Positions 1 to 7,171 of a stretch of 64,000 nt of DNA are shown one piece after another. Below the pieces are notes generated by a model that did not search any database, was not told where the DNA came from, and worked only from the letters and a program-made list of their open reading frames with translations. The translations under genes were made by a program, and so were the position numbers. The first letter of the stretch is position 1. Each line of letters starts with the position of its first letter. The DNA is from Halomonas sp. 1513 (lineage in GTDB: Bacteria; Pseudomonadota; Gammaproteobacteria; Pseudomonadales; Halomonadaceae): the NCBI GenBank assembly GCA_001971685.1, contig CP019326.1:1178001-1242000 (forward strand), in the 5' to 3' direction.

Positions 1-107
1 GTACTCAGTGCAGCGAGGATGGTGATGGCGCGCAGGTAAGCCATGTCGCGCACCAGGTAGGCGAGGCAGAACAGCAAGTTGGCAAAGAAAAATAGCCCTG
101 TGGTCAT
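1..107 (-). CDS. Membrane protein, N-terminal fragment (Popeye/cyclic-nucleotide-binding-like?)
   Basis: Only the first 35 codons are in the window; the rest lies beyond the left edge. The reading frame starts at an ATG (complement of 105-107) with an AGAGGA Shine-Dalgarno about 10 bases upstream. The peptide opens with a hydrophobic stretch rich in Leu and Phe (MTTGLFFFANLLFC...), then a charged VRDM turn and a second hydrophobic segment beginning AYLRAITILA, so it is probably a multi-pass inner-membrane protein. The NLLF...YLVRD arrangement recalls bacterial Popeye-like membrane proteins, but the fragment is too short to be sure. It is divergent from the glucosylglycerate operon, so the 326-bp gap on its right holds promoters for both directions. 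Confidence 0.5.
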   Translation of the reverse strand, partial: MTTGLFFFANLLFCLAYLVRDMAYLRAITILAALS

Positions 108-246
108 GGTAGAACCGTCCTCTGGCAGCAGATCTGGCAGTGGCACGCCTGACCCAAGCTGGACATGCTACCCATGGCGACTGCTGTCGGGGCAAGTTTT
201 CAACGCTTTGAGAAGCGCACGCCTGAACGTCAGAGCGATTGTTTAT

Positions 247-286
247 TGCACCAAAATGGTGTTTTTTCATGGCCTGGAATGGTGCA
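247..286 (+). promoter_or_regulatory. Candidate tandem NtrC-binding sites
   Basis: Positions 247-263 read TGCACC, AAAA, TGGTGTT, which matches the NtrC consensus TGCACC-N4-TGGTGCA except for the last two bases. A second site at 270-286 has one perfect half (TGGTGCA at 280-286) and a weak other half. The centres are 23 bp apart and lie about 110-135 bp upstream of the start predicted from the sigma-54-like element at 361-378. That is the usual placing of NtrC enhancers. This is sequence match only; binding is inferred. Confidence 0.5.
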
Positions 287-360
287 TGGCAGTGGCTGGG
301 CGTGCCTTTTCAGCCTCACGGGCGCTCGCCGCGCCAGCGCCCCCGGGGGATCGCAGCGAA

Positions 361-378
361 CTGGCACGCCACGTGCTA
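361..378 (+). promoter_or_regulatory. Candidate sigma-54 (-24/-12) promoter
   Basis: The element reads CTGGCACG, CCAC, GTGCTA. The invariant GG and GC dinucleotides are separated by exactly 10 bp, and TGGCACG matches the -24 consensus fully; the -12 half has GTGCT where TTGCW is expected. Transcription would start near 388, leaving a leader of about 45 bases before the phosphatase start at 434. Together with the upstream NtrC-like sites this suggests nitrogen control of the operon. Confidence 0.5.
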
Positions 379-433
379 GTGTCACCAATAACGCGCAACT
401 GCGCGCACCCCCTTGCCCGCTAGCAGGTGCCGT

Positions 434-1321
434 ATGAATCACGCCCAAGTGTCGCCGCCGCGCCTGGTCTTCACCGATCTCGACGGCTCGCTGCTCGATC
501 ACGACAGCTACGACTGGTCGCCGGCCAAGGCGTGGCTGTCGCGCCTTGCCGCGGCGGGCATTGCGGTGATCCCGGTGACCAGCAAGACCCGCGCCGAGCT
601 GCTTTCGCTGCGCCTCGAGCTGGGCCTGGCCAAGAGCCCGTTCATCGCCGAGAACGGCGCGGTGATCGGGCTGCCACCCTCCTGGCAGCACGCGCGGCTG
701 GATCGCGATCCCGCCGACCCCCATGGCCTGGTGATCAAGACCCCGGGGCTGGATATCGGCTTTATCCGCACCCGGTTGGACGTGATTCGCAAGCGCCTGG
801 GGGTGCGCTTCGTGGGGATGAGCGATATGTCGCTTGAAAAGATCGTGGCCTACACCGGCCTGCCCGAACCTGCTGCCCGCCAGGCGCGGGTGCGCGAGGG
901 CAGCGAGCCGCTGATCTGGGAGGACGACGACGCGGCCCTGGAACGCTTTCGCCGGGCGCTGGCCGACGATGGCCTGCGTCTGACGCGCGGCGGACGTTTC
1001 TGGCATGTGATGGGCGAGGTGCACAAGGGCGCCTCGGTGGCCTGGCTGATCGAGCGTTTCGCGGCGCTGCGCGGCAGCCAACCGCTTACCTTGGGCCTGG
1101 GCGACGGGCCCAATGACGTGCCCATGCTCGACGCCGTTGATCGGGCCGTGCTGATTCCCGGCCACCATGGCCAGCGCGTCGAGGTCGACAACCCGATGCT
1201 TTACTGCGCCACGCTGGATGGGCCGCGGGGGTGGGTAGAAGGGCTCGAACACTGGTGGGGCGACGAGATTCCCGAGGCCGTCCGTGACGGCGTGAACGGC
1301 AAGGAGCGCGAGCATGAGTGA
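434..1321 (+). CDS. HAD-IIB phosphatase, glucosyl/mannosyl-3-phosphoglycerate phosphatase family
   Basis: This 295-residue cytoplasmic phosphatase belongs to the MpgP/YedP branch of HAD-IIB. The nucleophile motif FTDLDGSLLD (D15, D17) is near the N-terminus, a TSK motif II follows, and the Mg-binding GDGPNDVPML motif is near the C-terminus. The ATG at 434 is chosen because AGGTG sits just upstream; an earlier in-frame start at 413 lacks a site. The gene overlaps the next one by 8 bases. Since that neighbour looks like a GT81 glucosyl-3-phosphoglycerate synthase, the most likely reaction is removal of phosphate from glucosyl-3-phosphoglycerate to give glucosylglycerate. The family also contains mannosyl-specific enzymes, so the sugar is inferred from context. 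Confidence 0.8.
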   Translation: MNHAQVSPPRLVFTDLDGSLLDHDSYDWSPAKAWLSRLAAAGIAVIPVTSKTRAELLSLRLELGLAKSPFIAENGAVIGLPPSWQHARLDRDPADPHGLVIKTPGLDIGFIRTRLDVIRKRLGVRFVGMSDMSLEKIVAYTGLPEPAARQARVREGSEPLIWEDDDAALERFRRALADDGLRLTRGGRFWHVMGEVHKGASVAWLIERFAALRGSQPLTLGLGDGPNDVPMLDAVDRAVLIPGHHGQRVEVDNPMLYCATLDGPRGWVEGLEHWWGDEIPEAVRDGVNGKEREHE

Positions 1322-2534
1322 TTTCTATCAGAACGGTATCATCACCAACTTCCACAACCTGACCCAGCGGCCGGTAGAAGCACTGGAGGCCGACCTGGTG
1401 CGCTTTTCGATGCGCCGGCCGATGGGCCTGATCCTGCCCTCGCTCTACTCCGAACTGGAGGGCCCGGCGCTGTCGCATATCGTCGACGAACTGGCCAAGG
1501 TGCCGTACCTCTCCGAGATCGTCATCGGCCTGGATCGCGCCGACCGTGAGCAATTTCTGCACGCACGTGAGTTCTTCTCGCGGCTGCCGCAGCATCATCG
1601 CATCCTGTGGAACGACGGCCCGCGGCTCAAGGCTCTCGACGAAGAGCTCGCCGCCGAGAATATCTCGCCCCAGGAGCCGGGCAAGGGGCGCAACGTGTGG
1701 TTCTGCGCCGGCTATATCCAGGCCTCGCGGCGCGCCGAGGCGGTGGCGCTGCACGACTGCGATATCGTTACCTACGACCGCAGCCTGCTGGCGCGGCTGA
1801 TCTACCCGGTGGCCCACCCCCAGTTCAACTACGAGTTCTGCAAGGGCTACTACTCGCGCATCGCCGACGGCAAGCTCAACGGCCGCGTGGCGCGGCTGAT
1901 GGTCACGCCGCTGATCCGCGCGCTGAAGAAGATCTACGGCCCGCTGCCGTATCTCGACTATCTGGACAGCTACCGCTATCCGCTCTCCGGCGAGTTCTCG
2001 ATGCGCGCCGACGTGCTCGACGGTATCCGCATCCCCAGCGACTGGGGCCTGGAGATCGGCGTACTCTCCGAGGTGCACCGCAACTACTCCACCAAGCGGC
2101 TGTGCCAGGTGGATATCGCCGATATCTACGACCACAAGCATCAGCCGGTCTCCCAGGACGACCCCTCCGGCGGGCTCAACCGCATGAGCCTGGATATCGC
2201 CAAGGCGCTGTATCGCAAGCTCGCCACCCTCGGCGTGCAGATCAACGCCGAGAGCTTCCGCACCATCAAGGCCACCTACTACCGCATCGCCCTCGACCTG
2301 ATCGAGGCCTACGACAACGACGCCATGATGAATGGCTTGAAGCTCGATCGACACAGCGAGGAGCAGGCGGTGGAGCTGTTTGCCAGCAATATCATGGAGG
2401 CCGGTGCGGCGTTTCTCGACAACCCCCGCGACAAGCCCTTCATCCCCAGCTGGAACCGCGTCCAGGCGGCGATCCCCGACCTGCTCGAGCGCATGCACGC
2501 CGCGGTGGAGCTCGACAACCAGGGCAAGGTGTAG
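1314..2534 (+). CDS. gpgS: Glucosyl-3-phosphoglycerate synthase-like GT81 glycosyltransferase
   Basis: This 406-residue GT-A-fold glycosyltransferase resembles the non-actinobacterial GpgS group of family GT81. GKGRNVW (residues 123-129) fits the family's nucleotide/acceptor loop, and HDCD (147-150) is the metal-binding DXD-type motif. GpgS transfers glucose from an NDP-glucose to 3-phosphoglycerate; the phosphatase encoded just upstream, overlapping by 8 bases, would finish glucosylglycerate, an uncharged-sugar/organic-acid compatible solute. No signal peptide is present, so it acts in the cytoplasm. A strong hairpin with a T-run follows the stop, so the operon appears to be just these two genes. 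Mannosylglycerate synthesis (MpgS, GT55) is the main alternative but fits the motifs less well. Confidence 0.78.
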   Translation: MSDFYQNGIITNFHNLTQRPVEALEADLVRFSMRRPMGLILPSLYSELEGPALSHIVDELAKVPYLSEIVIGLDRADREQFLHAREFFSRLPQHHRILWNDGPRLKALDEELAAENISPQEPGKGRNVWFCAGYIQASRRAEAVALHDCDIVTYDRSLLARLIYPVAHPQFNYEFCKGYYSRIADGKLNGRVARLMVTPLIRALKKIYGPLPYLDYLDSYRYPLSGEFSMRADVLDGIRIPSDWGLEIGVLSEVHRNYSTKRLCQVDIADIYDHKHQPVSQDDPSGGLNRMSLDIAKALYRKLATLGVQINAESFRTIKATYYRIALDLIEAYDNDAMMNGLKLDRHSEEQAVELFASNIMEAGAAFLDNPRDKPFIPSWNRVQAAIPDLLERMHAAVELDNQGKV

Positions 2535-2611
2535 GCGAAGGCCCGGCGTCAGCCTGTGTCCATCTCCCGCCCGACCCGCGTCGCCTTGACGCCCCTACGC
2601 CCGTTTCCTGA

Positions 2612-2647
2612 CGCCGCCGCTTGATCCAGATCAAGCGGCGGCGTTTT
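2612..2647 (+). terminator. Rho-independent terminator of the glucosylglycerate operon
   Basis: The arms CGCCGCCGCTTGATC (2612-2626) and its exact complement (2629-2643) are followed directly by TTTT. The two central bases cannot form a loop, so the real loop opens a few pairs further out. It lies 78 bases after the gpgS stop. Confidence 0.85.
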
Positions 2648-2694
2648 ACCTCATGTCTTGACGCCTCCTCTTCGCTAAGCTGACGATTCAATTT

Positions 2695-2709
2695 AAAGTT
2701 ATTAGGTTA
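2695..2709 (-). promoter_or_regulatory. Motif shared with the 3.5-kb promoter (possible repressor site)
   Basis: Read on the minus strand this is TAACCTAATAACTTT. It matches 12 of 15 positions of TAACGTTATAACTAT at 3524-3538, in front of the persulfide-dioxygenase-type gene. Here it lies just before the DsrE-like start, overlapping the likely promoter. ArsR-type persulfide sensors (BigR/SqrR/YgaV class) bind AT-rich dyads in such places; that link is inference. Confidence 0.35.
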
Positions 2710-2721
2710 GAGGAAAAGGTT

Positions 2722-3189
2722 ATGAAAGTGAGTAAAACAGTATGTATGGCCTCGGCCCTTGCGGCGAGCGCACTCTGCTTGCCATCGCTGGCCATGGCCG
2801 AGGAGCATGCCAGCGGCGATGACGCCTATGCCGAACGCGCCCTGGTGATCCTGACCAGCGACTCTCTGCAGACTCAGGGAATGGCGATGATCCTGGCCAA
2901 TGCCATGCGCGAGCAGGGCACCACCCCACACATTCTGCTGTGTGATGCCGCCGGCGAGCTGGCCATCGACGGTTACCAGAGCGAGACCGAGCTAGGGCCG
3001 CGCGGCATCAAGCCCGAGGGCCTGATGCAGATGATGATGGGCGAGGGCGCCGAGGTGGATGTCTGCGCCATCTACCTGCCCAACAGCGATTACGGCGAGG
3101 AGGACCTGCGCGACGGGGTAGGGGTGGCCACCCCGGGCGCCATGGCCGAGATGATGCGCGACCCGGCTATTCCGGTCTTCAGCTTCTAA
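2722..3189 (+). CDS. Periplasmic DsrE-family protein
   Basis: This 155-residue protein starts with a clear signal peptide (MKVSKTV, hydrophobic core, LAMA cleavage region near residue 26). The mature part resembles the DsrE/DsrF sulfur-carrier fold (LVILTSDSLQTQGMAMILANAM). It keeps two cysteines, in LLCDAAG and DVCAIYLPN, that could carry a persulfide. The start has a good AGAGGA site 9-10 bases upstream. It is the first gene of a sulfur-related run with a DUF2892 protein, a persulfide-dioxygenase-type hydrolase, a SulP permease and two YeeE/YedE proteins, so a role in periplasmic sulfane-sulfur binding or relay is plausible. No enzyme activity can be read from the sequence. Confidence 0.7.
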   Translation: MKVSKTVCMASALAASALCLPSLAMAEEHASGDDAYAERALVILTSDSLQTQGMAMILANAMREQGTTPHILLCDAAGELAIDGYQSETELGPRGIKPEGLMQMMMGEGAEVDVCAIYLPNSDYGEEDLRDGVGVATPGAMAEMMRDPAIPVFSF

Positions 3190-3216
3190 TCCGATCGGCG
3201 CTTGAGGAGAGTCAAC

Positions 3217-3414
3217 ATGAACATGAAAAGCAACGTGGGCGGTGCCGACAAGTGGGCTCGTATCGGCGTGGGAGCCGTGCTGATCCTGATGGCCCTGACC
3301 GGCACCATCGGCGCCTGGGGCTGGGTCGGCGTGCTGCCGCTGGCCACTGGGCTGTTCAACGTCTGCCCGGCCTACAGCCTGCTCGGCATCAATACCTGCA
3401 AGGTCGACAAGTAA
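3217..3414 (+). CDS. DUF2892 (YgaP-type) small membrane protein
   Basis: This 65-residue protein has two hydrophobic segments (IGVGAVLILMALTG and GWVGVLPLATGLFN) and the family signature GLFNVCPAYSLLGINTC. That signature is typical of DUF2892, the membrane part of YgaP-like rhodaneses. The rhodanese domain itself is absent. The ATG at 3217 has a strong GAGGAGA site 6 bases upstream; a TTG at 3202 would put that site inside the gene. The two Cys of the signature lie by the second membrane segment and may handle persulfide or thiosulfate sulfur together with the neighbouring DsrE-like protein, 27 bases upstream. A strong hairpin follows the stop. Confidence 0.78.
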   Translation: MNMKSNVGGADKWARIGVGAVLILMALTGTIGAWGWVGVLPLATGLFNVCPAYSLLGINTCKVDK

Positions 3415-3441
3415 GGCCGCATGACTTTTCCCCGCCATGTC

Positions 3442-3481
3442 GCCAGGCGCCCGTGCCCCTCTCAGGTCACGGGCGCCTGGC
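3442..3481 (+). terminator. Hairpin after the DUF2892 gene, likely terminator
   Basis: A 14-bp perfect stem (GCCAGGCGCCCGTG, 3442-3455, with its complement at 3468-3481) encloses a 12-base loop. There is no T-run afterwards, so it may be a weak terminator or an mRNA-stabilising end. It separates the DsrE/DUF2892 pair from the separate promoter of the next gene. Confidence 0.55.
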
Positions 3482-3523
3482 TATCGGCTGCATGAAGCAC
3501 CTTTCTTTTATTAAAAAACGATC

Positions 3524-3552
3524 TAACGTTATAACTATTATTGCGCTATACT
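3524..3552 (+). promoter_or_regulatory. Promoter with overlapping AT-rich dyad, upstream of the persulfide-dioxygenase-type gene
   Basis: A good -10 (TATACT, 3547-3552) lacks a good -35; the place of the -35 and spacer is taken by TAACGTTATAACTAT (3524-3538), which contains the perfect palindrome GTTATAAC (3528-3535). A related 15-mer lies before the DsrE gene in the opposite orientation. A repressor bound here would block RNA polymerase. No regulator gene is nearby to confirm this. Confidence 0.4.
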
Positions 3553-3595
3553 AGCGTCATATTTGACAGCCCGACTGCGATGGAGGCCGCTTCCC

Positions 3596-4477
3596 ATGTC
3601 CAGTACCAACGCGCCCCGGCCACTCGTGACCCACTTCTTCGACGAGCCCACCAACACCTTCAGCTATGTGGTGCAGGATCCCGCGAGCCGTGCCTGCGCG
3701 ATCCTCGACTCGGTGCTCGACTTCGATTACGCCGCCGGGCGCACCGACGTGCGCTCCGCCGACGCGATCATCGCCTTCGTGCGTGACAACAGCCTGACGG
3801 TGGAGTGGATCCTCGAGACCCACGTGCATGCCGACCACCTCTCCGCTGCTCCCTACCTGCATGAGAAGCTCGGCGGCAAGACCGGCATCGGTGCCAGGAT
3901 CACCGTGGTGCAGGACGTGTTCGGCAAGGCGTTCAATGCCGGCAGCGAGTTTGCCCGCGACGGCAGCCAGTTCGACCGCCTGTTCGAGGAGGGTGATACC
4001 TTCGCCATCGGCCAACTGGAAGGGCGGGTGCTGCATACACCGGGCCACACACCGGCCTGCCTGACCTATGTGATCGGCGACGCCGCCTTCGTCGGCGATA
4101 CCCTGTTCATGCCCGACTACGGCACCGCCCGCTGCGACTTTCCCGGCGGCGATGCGCGCACCCTGTATCGCTCCATCCATAAGGTACTGGCCTTGCCGGA
4201 CGCTACGCGGTTGTTCCTGTGCCACGACTACAAGGCACCGGATCGCGAGGAGTACCAGCACCAAACCAGCGTCGCCGAGCAGCGCGCGAATAACGTGCAC
4301 GTCCACGAGGGCATCAGCGAGGAGGCATTCGTCAAGATGCGCACCGCGCGCGACGCCACCCTCGGCATGCCCAAGCTGATCATCCCGTCGGTGCAGGTCA
4401 ATATGCGCGCCGGGGAGATGCCGCCGGCCGAGGACAACGGCCAGGTCTACCTCAAGGTGCCGATCAACGCGTTCTGA
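3596..4477 (+). CDS. Metallo-beta-lactamase-fold hydrolase, persulfide dioxygenase (ETHE1/Blh) type
   Basis: This 293-residue cytoplasmic protein carries the metal motifs of the family: THVHADHL (75-82), HTPGHT (147-152), GDTLFMPDYG (167-176) and CHDY near residue 203. The C-terminus (VQVNMRAGEMPP) matches the Blh type found in BigR-controlled hydrogen-sulfide detoxification operons, which oxidises glutathione persulfide to sulfite. The ATG at 3596 is preceded by GGAGG 9 bases upstream. Neighbours are sulfur genes: the DsrE/DUF2892 pair before it and a SulP permease 10 bases after it. A SulP beside the dioxygenase would suit sulfite or sulfate export, but direction of transport cannot be seen. 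Confidence 0.78.
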   Translation: MSSTNAPRPLVTHFFDEPTNTFSYVVQDPASRACAILDSVLDFDYAAGRTDVRSADAIIAFVRDNSLTVEWILETHVHADHLSAAPYLHEKLGGKTGIGARITVVQDVFGKAFNAGSEFARDGSQFDRLFEEGDTFAIGQLEGRVLHTPGHTPACLTYVIGDAAFVGDTLFMPDYGTARCDFPGGDARTLYRSIHKVLALPDATRLFLCHDYKAPDREEYQHQTSVAEQRANNVHVHEGISEEAFVKMRTARDATLGMPKLIIPSVQVNMRAGEMPPAEDNGQVYLKVPINAF

Positions 4478-4487
4478 GGCCTCCCCC

Positions 4488-6239
4488 GTGAACCCCAAGC
4501 GCTACCTGCCGATCCTGCAGTGGCTGCCCGTTTATGGCCGCGCGACGCTGGCCAGTGACCTGCTGGCGGCGCTGATCGTCACCATCATGCTGATCCCGCA
4601 GTCGCTGGCTTACGCCATGCTGGCCGGGCTGCCACCGGAGGTGGGGCTCTATGCCAGCATCGCGCCGTTGCTGGCCTATGCGCTGTTTGGTACCAGCCGC
4701 ACCCTGGCGGTGGGGCCGGTGGCGGTGGTCTCGCTGATGACCGCGGCGGCGGTGAGCCAGGTCGCTCCCCAGGGGGCGCCGGAGTATCTCGGTGCGGCGC
4801 TGGTGCTGGCGCTGATGTCGGGGGTGATCCTGACCCTGATGGGGGTGGCGCGGTTGGGCTTTTTGGCCAACTTCCTCAGCCATCCGGTGATCTCGGGCTT
4901 TATCACCGCCACCGGACTGATGATCGCCGCTGGACAGCTGCATCATCTGCTCGGGGTGGACGGCGGCGGCCAGCATCTGCTGGAGGTGCTGATCGGCCTG
5001 GCCGGTCACCTGGGGGCGATGCACCTGCCGACCCTACTGATCGGCGCCGCGGTGTTGATGTTTCTCTGCGCGGCGCGGCGCTGGCTCAAGCCGGCCCTGG
5101 TGGCGCTCGGGATGGCGGCGCGGCCGGCGGAGATGCTGACCAAGGCGGCACCGATTGTGGCCGTGGCGCTGACCTCCCTGGTCACCTGGGGATGGGGGCT
5201 CGACCAGCGCGGCGTGGCGGTGGTCGGCGCCGTGCCGGCGGGCCTGCCGCCGCTGACGCTGCCGGGCTTCGACAGCGGCCTGTGGAGCCAGCTATGGGTG
5301 GCCGCGCTGCTGATCAGCATCGTCGGCTTCGTCGAGTCGGTGTCGGTGGGCCAGACCCTGGCTGCCAAGCGCCGCCAGCGCATCGACCCCGACCAGGAGC
5401 TGGTGGGGCTGGGCAGCGCCAATATCGCGGCATCGTTCACGGGAGGCATGCCGGTCACCGGCGGCTTCGCACGCTCGGTGGTCAACTTCGACGCCGGCGC
5501 CGAGACCCCGGCAGCCGGCGCCTTCACCGCGCTGGGCATTGCCATGGCGGCGCTGCTGCTGACCCCGCTGATCGCCTATCTGCCCATCGCCACCCTGGCG
5601 GCCACCATTATCGTGGCGGTGCTGACACTGGTCGATGTGCCGGCCATCAAGCGCACCTGGGACTACTCGCGCAGCGATGCTACGGCGATGCTGGCAACCA
5701 TCGTCGTGACCCTGGGCCACGGCATCGAGAGCGGCATCCTGGCCGGGGTGGGGCTGTCGCTGGTGCTGCATCTCTACCGTACCAGCCGACCCCACAGCGC
5801 CGTGGTCGGTCGCATGCCGGGCACCGAGCACTTTCGCAACGTGCAGCGCCATCAGGTAGAGACCGACGAGCGACTGGCCATCCTGCGCGTCGACGAGAGC
5901 CTCTACTTCGCCAACGCGCGCTATCTGGAGGACACCGTGATGGCCCTCGCCGTGCGGCAGCCCGAGCTCGAGCACCTGGTGCTGGCCTGCCAGGCGGTCA
6001 ACGGGATCGATGCCTCGGCGCTGGAGAGTCTCGAAGCGATCAATGCCCGGCTGCAGGATGCCGGCGTGAGCCTGCACCTGGCCGAAGTCAAGGGGCCAGT
6101 GATGGATCGCCTCAAGCACACCGCCTTCTGCCGCGAGCTGAGCGGCGAGGTCTTTCTCAGCACCTTCGATGCCTGGCGGGCGCTGCACGGCGACGCGGTC
6201 TCGGTGTCGCGGCAGCCGGCGGCCAACGAGACGTCATAG
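4488..6239 (+). CDS. SulP-family anion permease with STAS domain
   Basis: This 583-residue inner-membrane transporter has about a dozen hydrophobic segments over residues 20-430 and a C-terminal cytoplasmic STAS domain (about 445-565; FANARYLEDTV, then NGIDASALESLEAI). The IPQSLAYAMLAGLPPEVGLYAS signature near residues 37-58 is typical of SulP. Members carry sulfate, bicarbonate or other anions. The gene starts with GTG 10 bases after the preceding dioxygenase stop, so the two are almost surely co-transcribed; that favours a sulfur oxyanion as substrate. It lies 41 bases upstream of the YeeE/YedE pair. Confidence 0.85.
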   Translation: MNPKRYLPILQWLPVYGRATLASDLLAALIVTIMLIPQSLAYAMLAGLPPEVGLYASIAPLLAYALFGTSRTLAVGPVAVVSLMTAAAVSQVAPQGAPEYLGAALVLALMSGVILTLMGVARLGFLANFLSHPVISGFITATGLMIAAGQLHHLLGVDGGGQHLLEVLIGLAGHLGAMHLPTLLIGAAVLMFLCAARRWLKPALVALGMAARPAEMLTKAAPIVAVALTSLVTWGWGLDQRGVAVVGAVPAGLPPLTLPGFDSGLWSQLWVAALLISIVGFVESVSVGQTLAAKRRQRIDPDQELVGLGSANIAASFTGGMPVTGGFARSVVNFDAGAETPAAGAFTALGIAMAALLLTPLIAYLPIATLAATIIVAVLTLVDVPAIKRTWDYSRSDATAMLATIVVTLGHGIESGILAGVGLSLVLHLYRTSRPHSAVVGRMPGTEHFRNVQRHQVETDERLAILRVDESLYFANARYLEDTVMALAVRQPELEHLVLACQAVNGIDASALESLEAINARLQDAGVSLHLAEVKGPVMDRLKHTAFCRELSGEVFLSTFDAWRALHGDAVSVSRQPAANETS

Positions 6240-6280
6240 CTCACCGAGCGCTGACGCAACAACCTTTACAGGAGATGACA

Positions 6281-6742
6281 ATGGATCCGATAGCGAGCCT
6301 GCAGGGGCTGGGGGGAGGCGTGTTGATCGGCCTCTCGGCGGTGTGGTTGATGGCCGCAATGGGGCGCATCGCGGGTATCAGCGGCATCCTGTCGAGCCTG
6401 ATCTGGGCGCGACCCAGGGGCGACAGTATCTGGCGGCTGACCTTCCTGCTCGGCCTGATCAGTGGCCCGCTGCTGGTGATGGCGCTGGGCGGCGGCCTGG
6501 GCAACGTGGCCGACGGCCCAGGCGATGTCATCGGCGCTCCCGCCGGTGGCGTGGCGCTGATGCTGCTGGCGGGGCTGCTGGTGGGTGTCGGCACCGGGCT
6601 CGGCAGCGGCTGCACCAGCGGGCATGGCGTCTGCGGCCTGGCGCGGCTATCGCCGCGCTCGCTGGTGGCGACCCTGACTTTCCTGGCGGCGGCGATCGTG
6701 ACCGTCTATGTCGTCCGTCATGTGATCGGAGGTGGGGCATGA
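6281..6742 (+). CDS. YeeE/YedE-family membrane protein, first half
   Basis: This 153-residue membrane protein has four hydrophobic segments. The signature GSGCTSGHGVCGLARLSPRS (about residues 107-126) is shared by YeeE/YedE sulfur transporters, which take up thiosulfate through conserved cysteines. AGGAGA lies 6-7 bases before the ATG at 6281. Its stop overlaps the start of the second half by four bases (ATGA), a sign of translational coupling. In E. coli YeeE the two halves are one polypeptide; here, as in many proteobacteria, they are separate genes. It belongs to the sulfur operon that begins at 3.6 kb. Confidence 0.82.
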   Translation: MDPIASLQGLGGGVLIGLSAVWLMAAMGRIAGISGILSSLIWARPRGDSIWRLTFLLGLISGPLLVMALGGGLGNVADGPGDVIGAPAGGVALMLLAGLLVGVGTGLGSGCTSGHGVCGLARLSPRSLVATLTFLAAAIVTVYVVRHVIGGGA

Positions 6743-7158
6743 AGGCGCTCGATGGCAAGGCCCTGGCGGGCTACGTCGCCGGGCTGCTGTTCGGTCTGGG
6801 CCTGGCGATATCCGGGATGACCGATCCCGCGCGGGTGCTGGGCTTCCTCGACCTCTTCGGCGCCTGGGATCCGACCCTGATGTTCGTGCTGGGTGGCGCC
6901 GTGGCGACCACCTTCATCGGCTATCGGCTGGTGTGGGCGCGGGGGCGACCGCTGCTCGAGTCGGCGTTCCAACTGCCCACCCGCCGCGACCTGGATGCCC
7001 GGCTGCTCGGCGGGGCGGCGCTGTTCGGCATCGGCTGGGGGCTCTCCGGCTACTGCCCGGGGCCGGCGGTGGCCTCCATCGCCGGGCTGTCGTGGCCGCT
7101 GGCCGCCATGCTGGCGGCCATGGTAGCCGGCTGGTACCTGGCGCGGCGTATCGGGTAA
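6739..7158 (+). CDS. YeeE/YedE-family membrane protein, second half
   Basis: This 139-residue membrane protein is the partner of the preceding gene. It has four hydrophobic segments and the second YeeE/YedE signature, GLSGYCPGPAV, with one conserved cysteine. The start ATG overlaps the previous stop, and GGAGGTGG lies just upstream. The two products probably assemble into one transporter that moves thiosulfate or a related sulfur species across the inner membrane. The stop is only 14 bases from the 3' end of the convergent DsbG-like gene, and I see no clear terminator hairpin between them. Confidence 0.82.
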   Translation: MKALDGKALAGYVAGLLFGLGLAISGMTDPARVLGFLDLFGAWDPTLMFVLGGAVATTFIGYRLVWARGRPLLESAFQLPTRRDLDARLLGGAALFGIGWGLSGYCPGPAVASIAGLSWPLAAMLAAMVAGWYLARRIG

Positions 7159-7171
7159 GGCGCTTGTCGTC

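Larger units (their letters stand above)
108..433. other. Intergenic region between divergent genes
   Basis: This 326-bp non-coding stretch separates the membrane-protein gene on the minus strand from the glucosylglycerate operon on the plus strand. It holds the candidate NtrC sites (247-286), an A/T-rich patch after them and the sigma-54-like promoter (361-378). Small open frames on both strands here lack convincing ribosome-binding sites and family resemblance. Confidence 0.6.

Noticed and set aside
1086..2498. 470-codon minus-strand frame opposite gpgS
   Set aside because: Shadow of the GT81 gene's codon bias; no domain, no ribosome-binding site.
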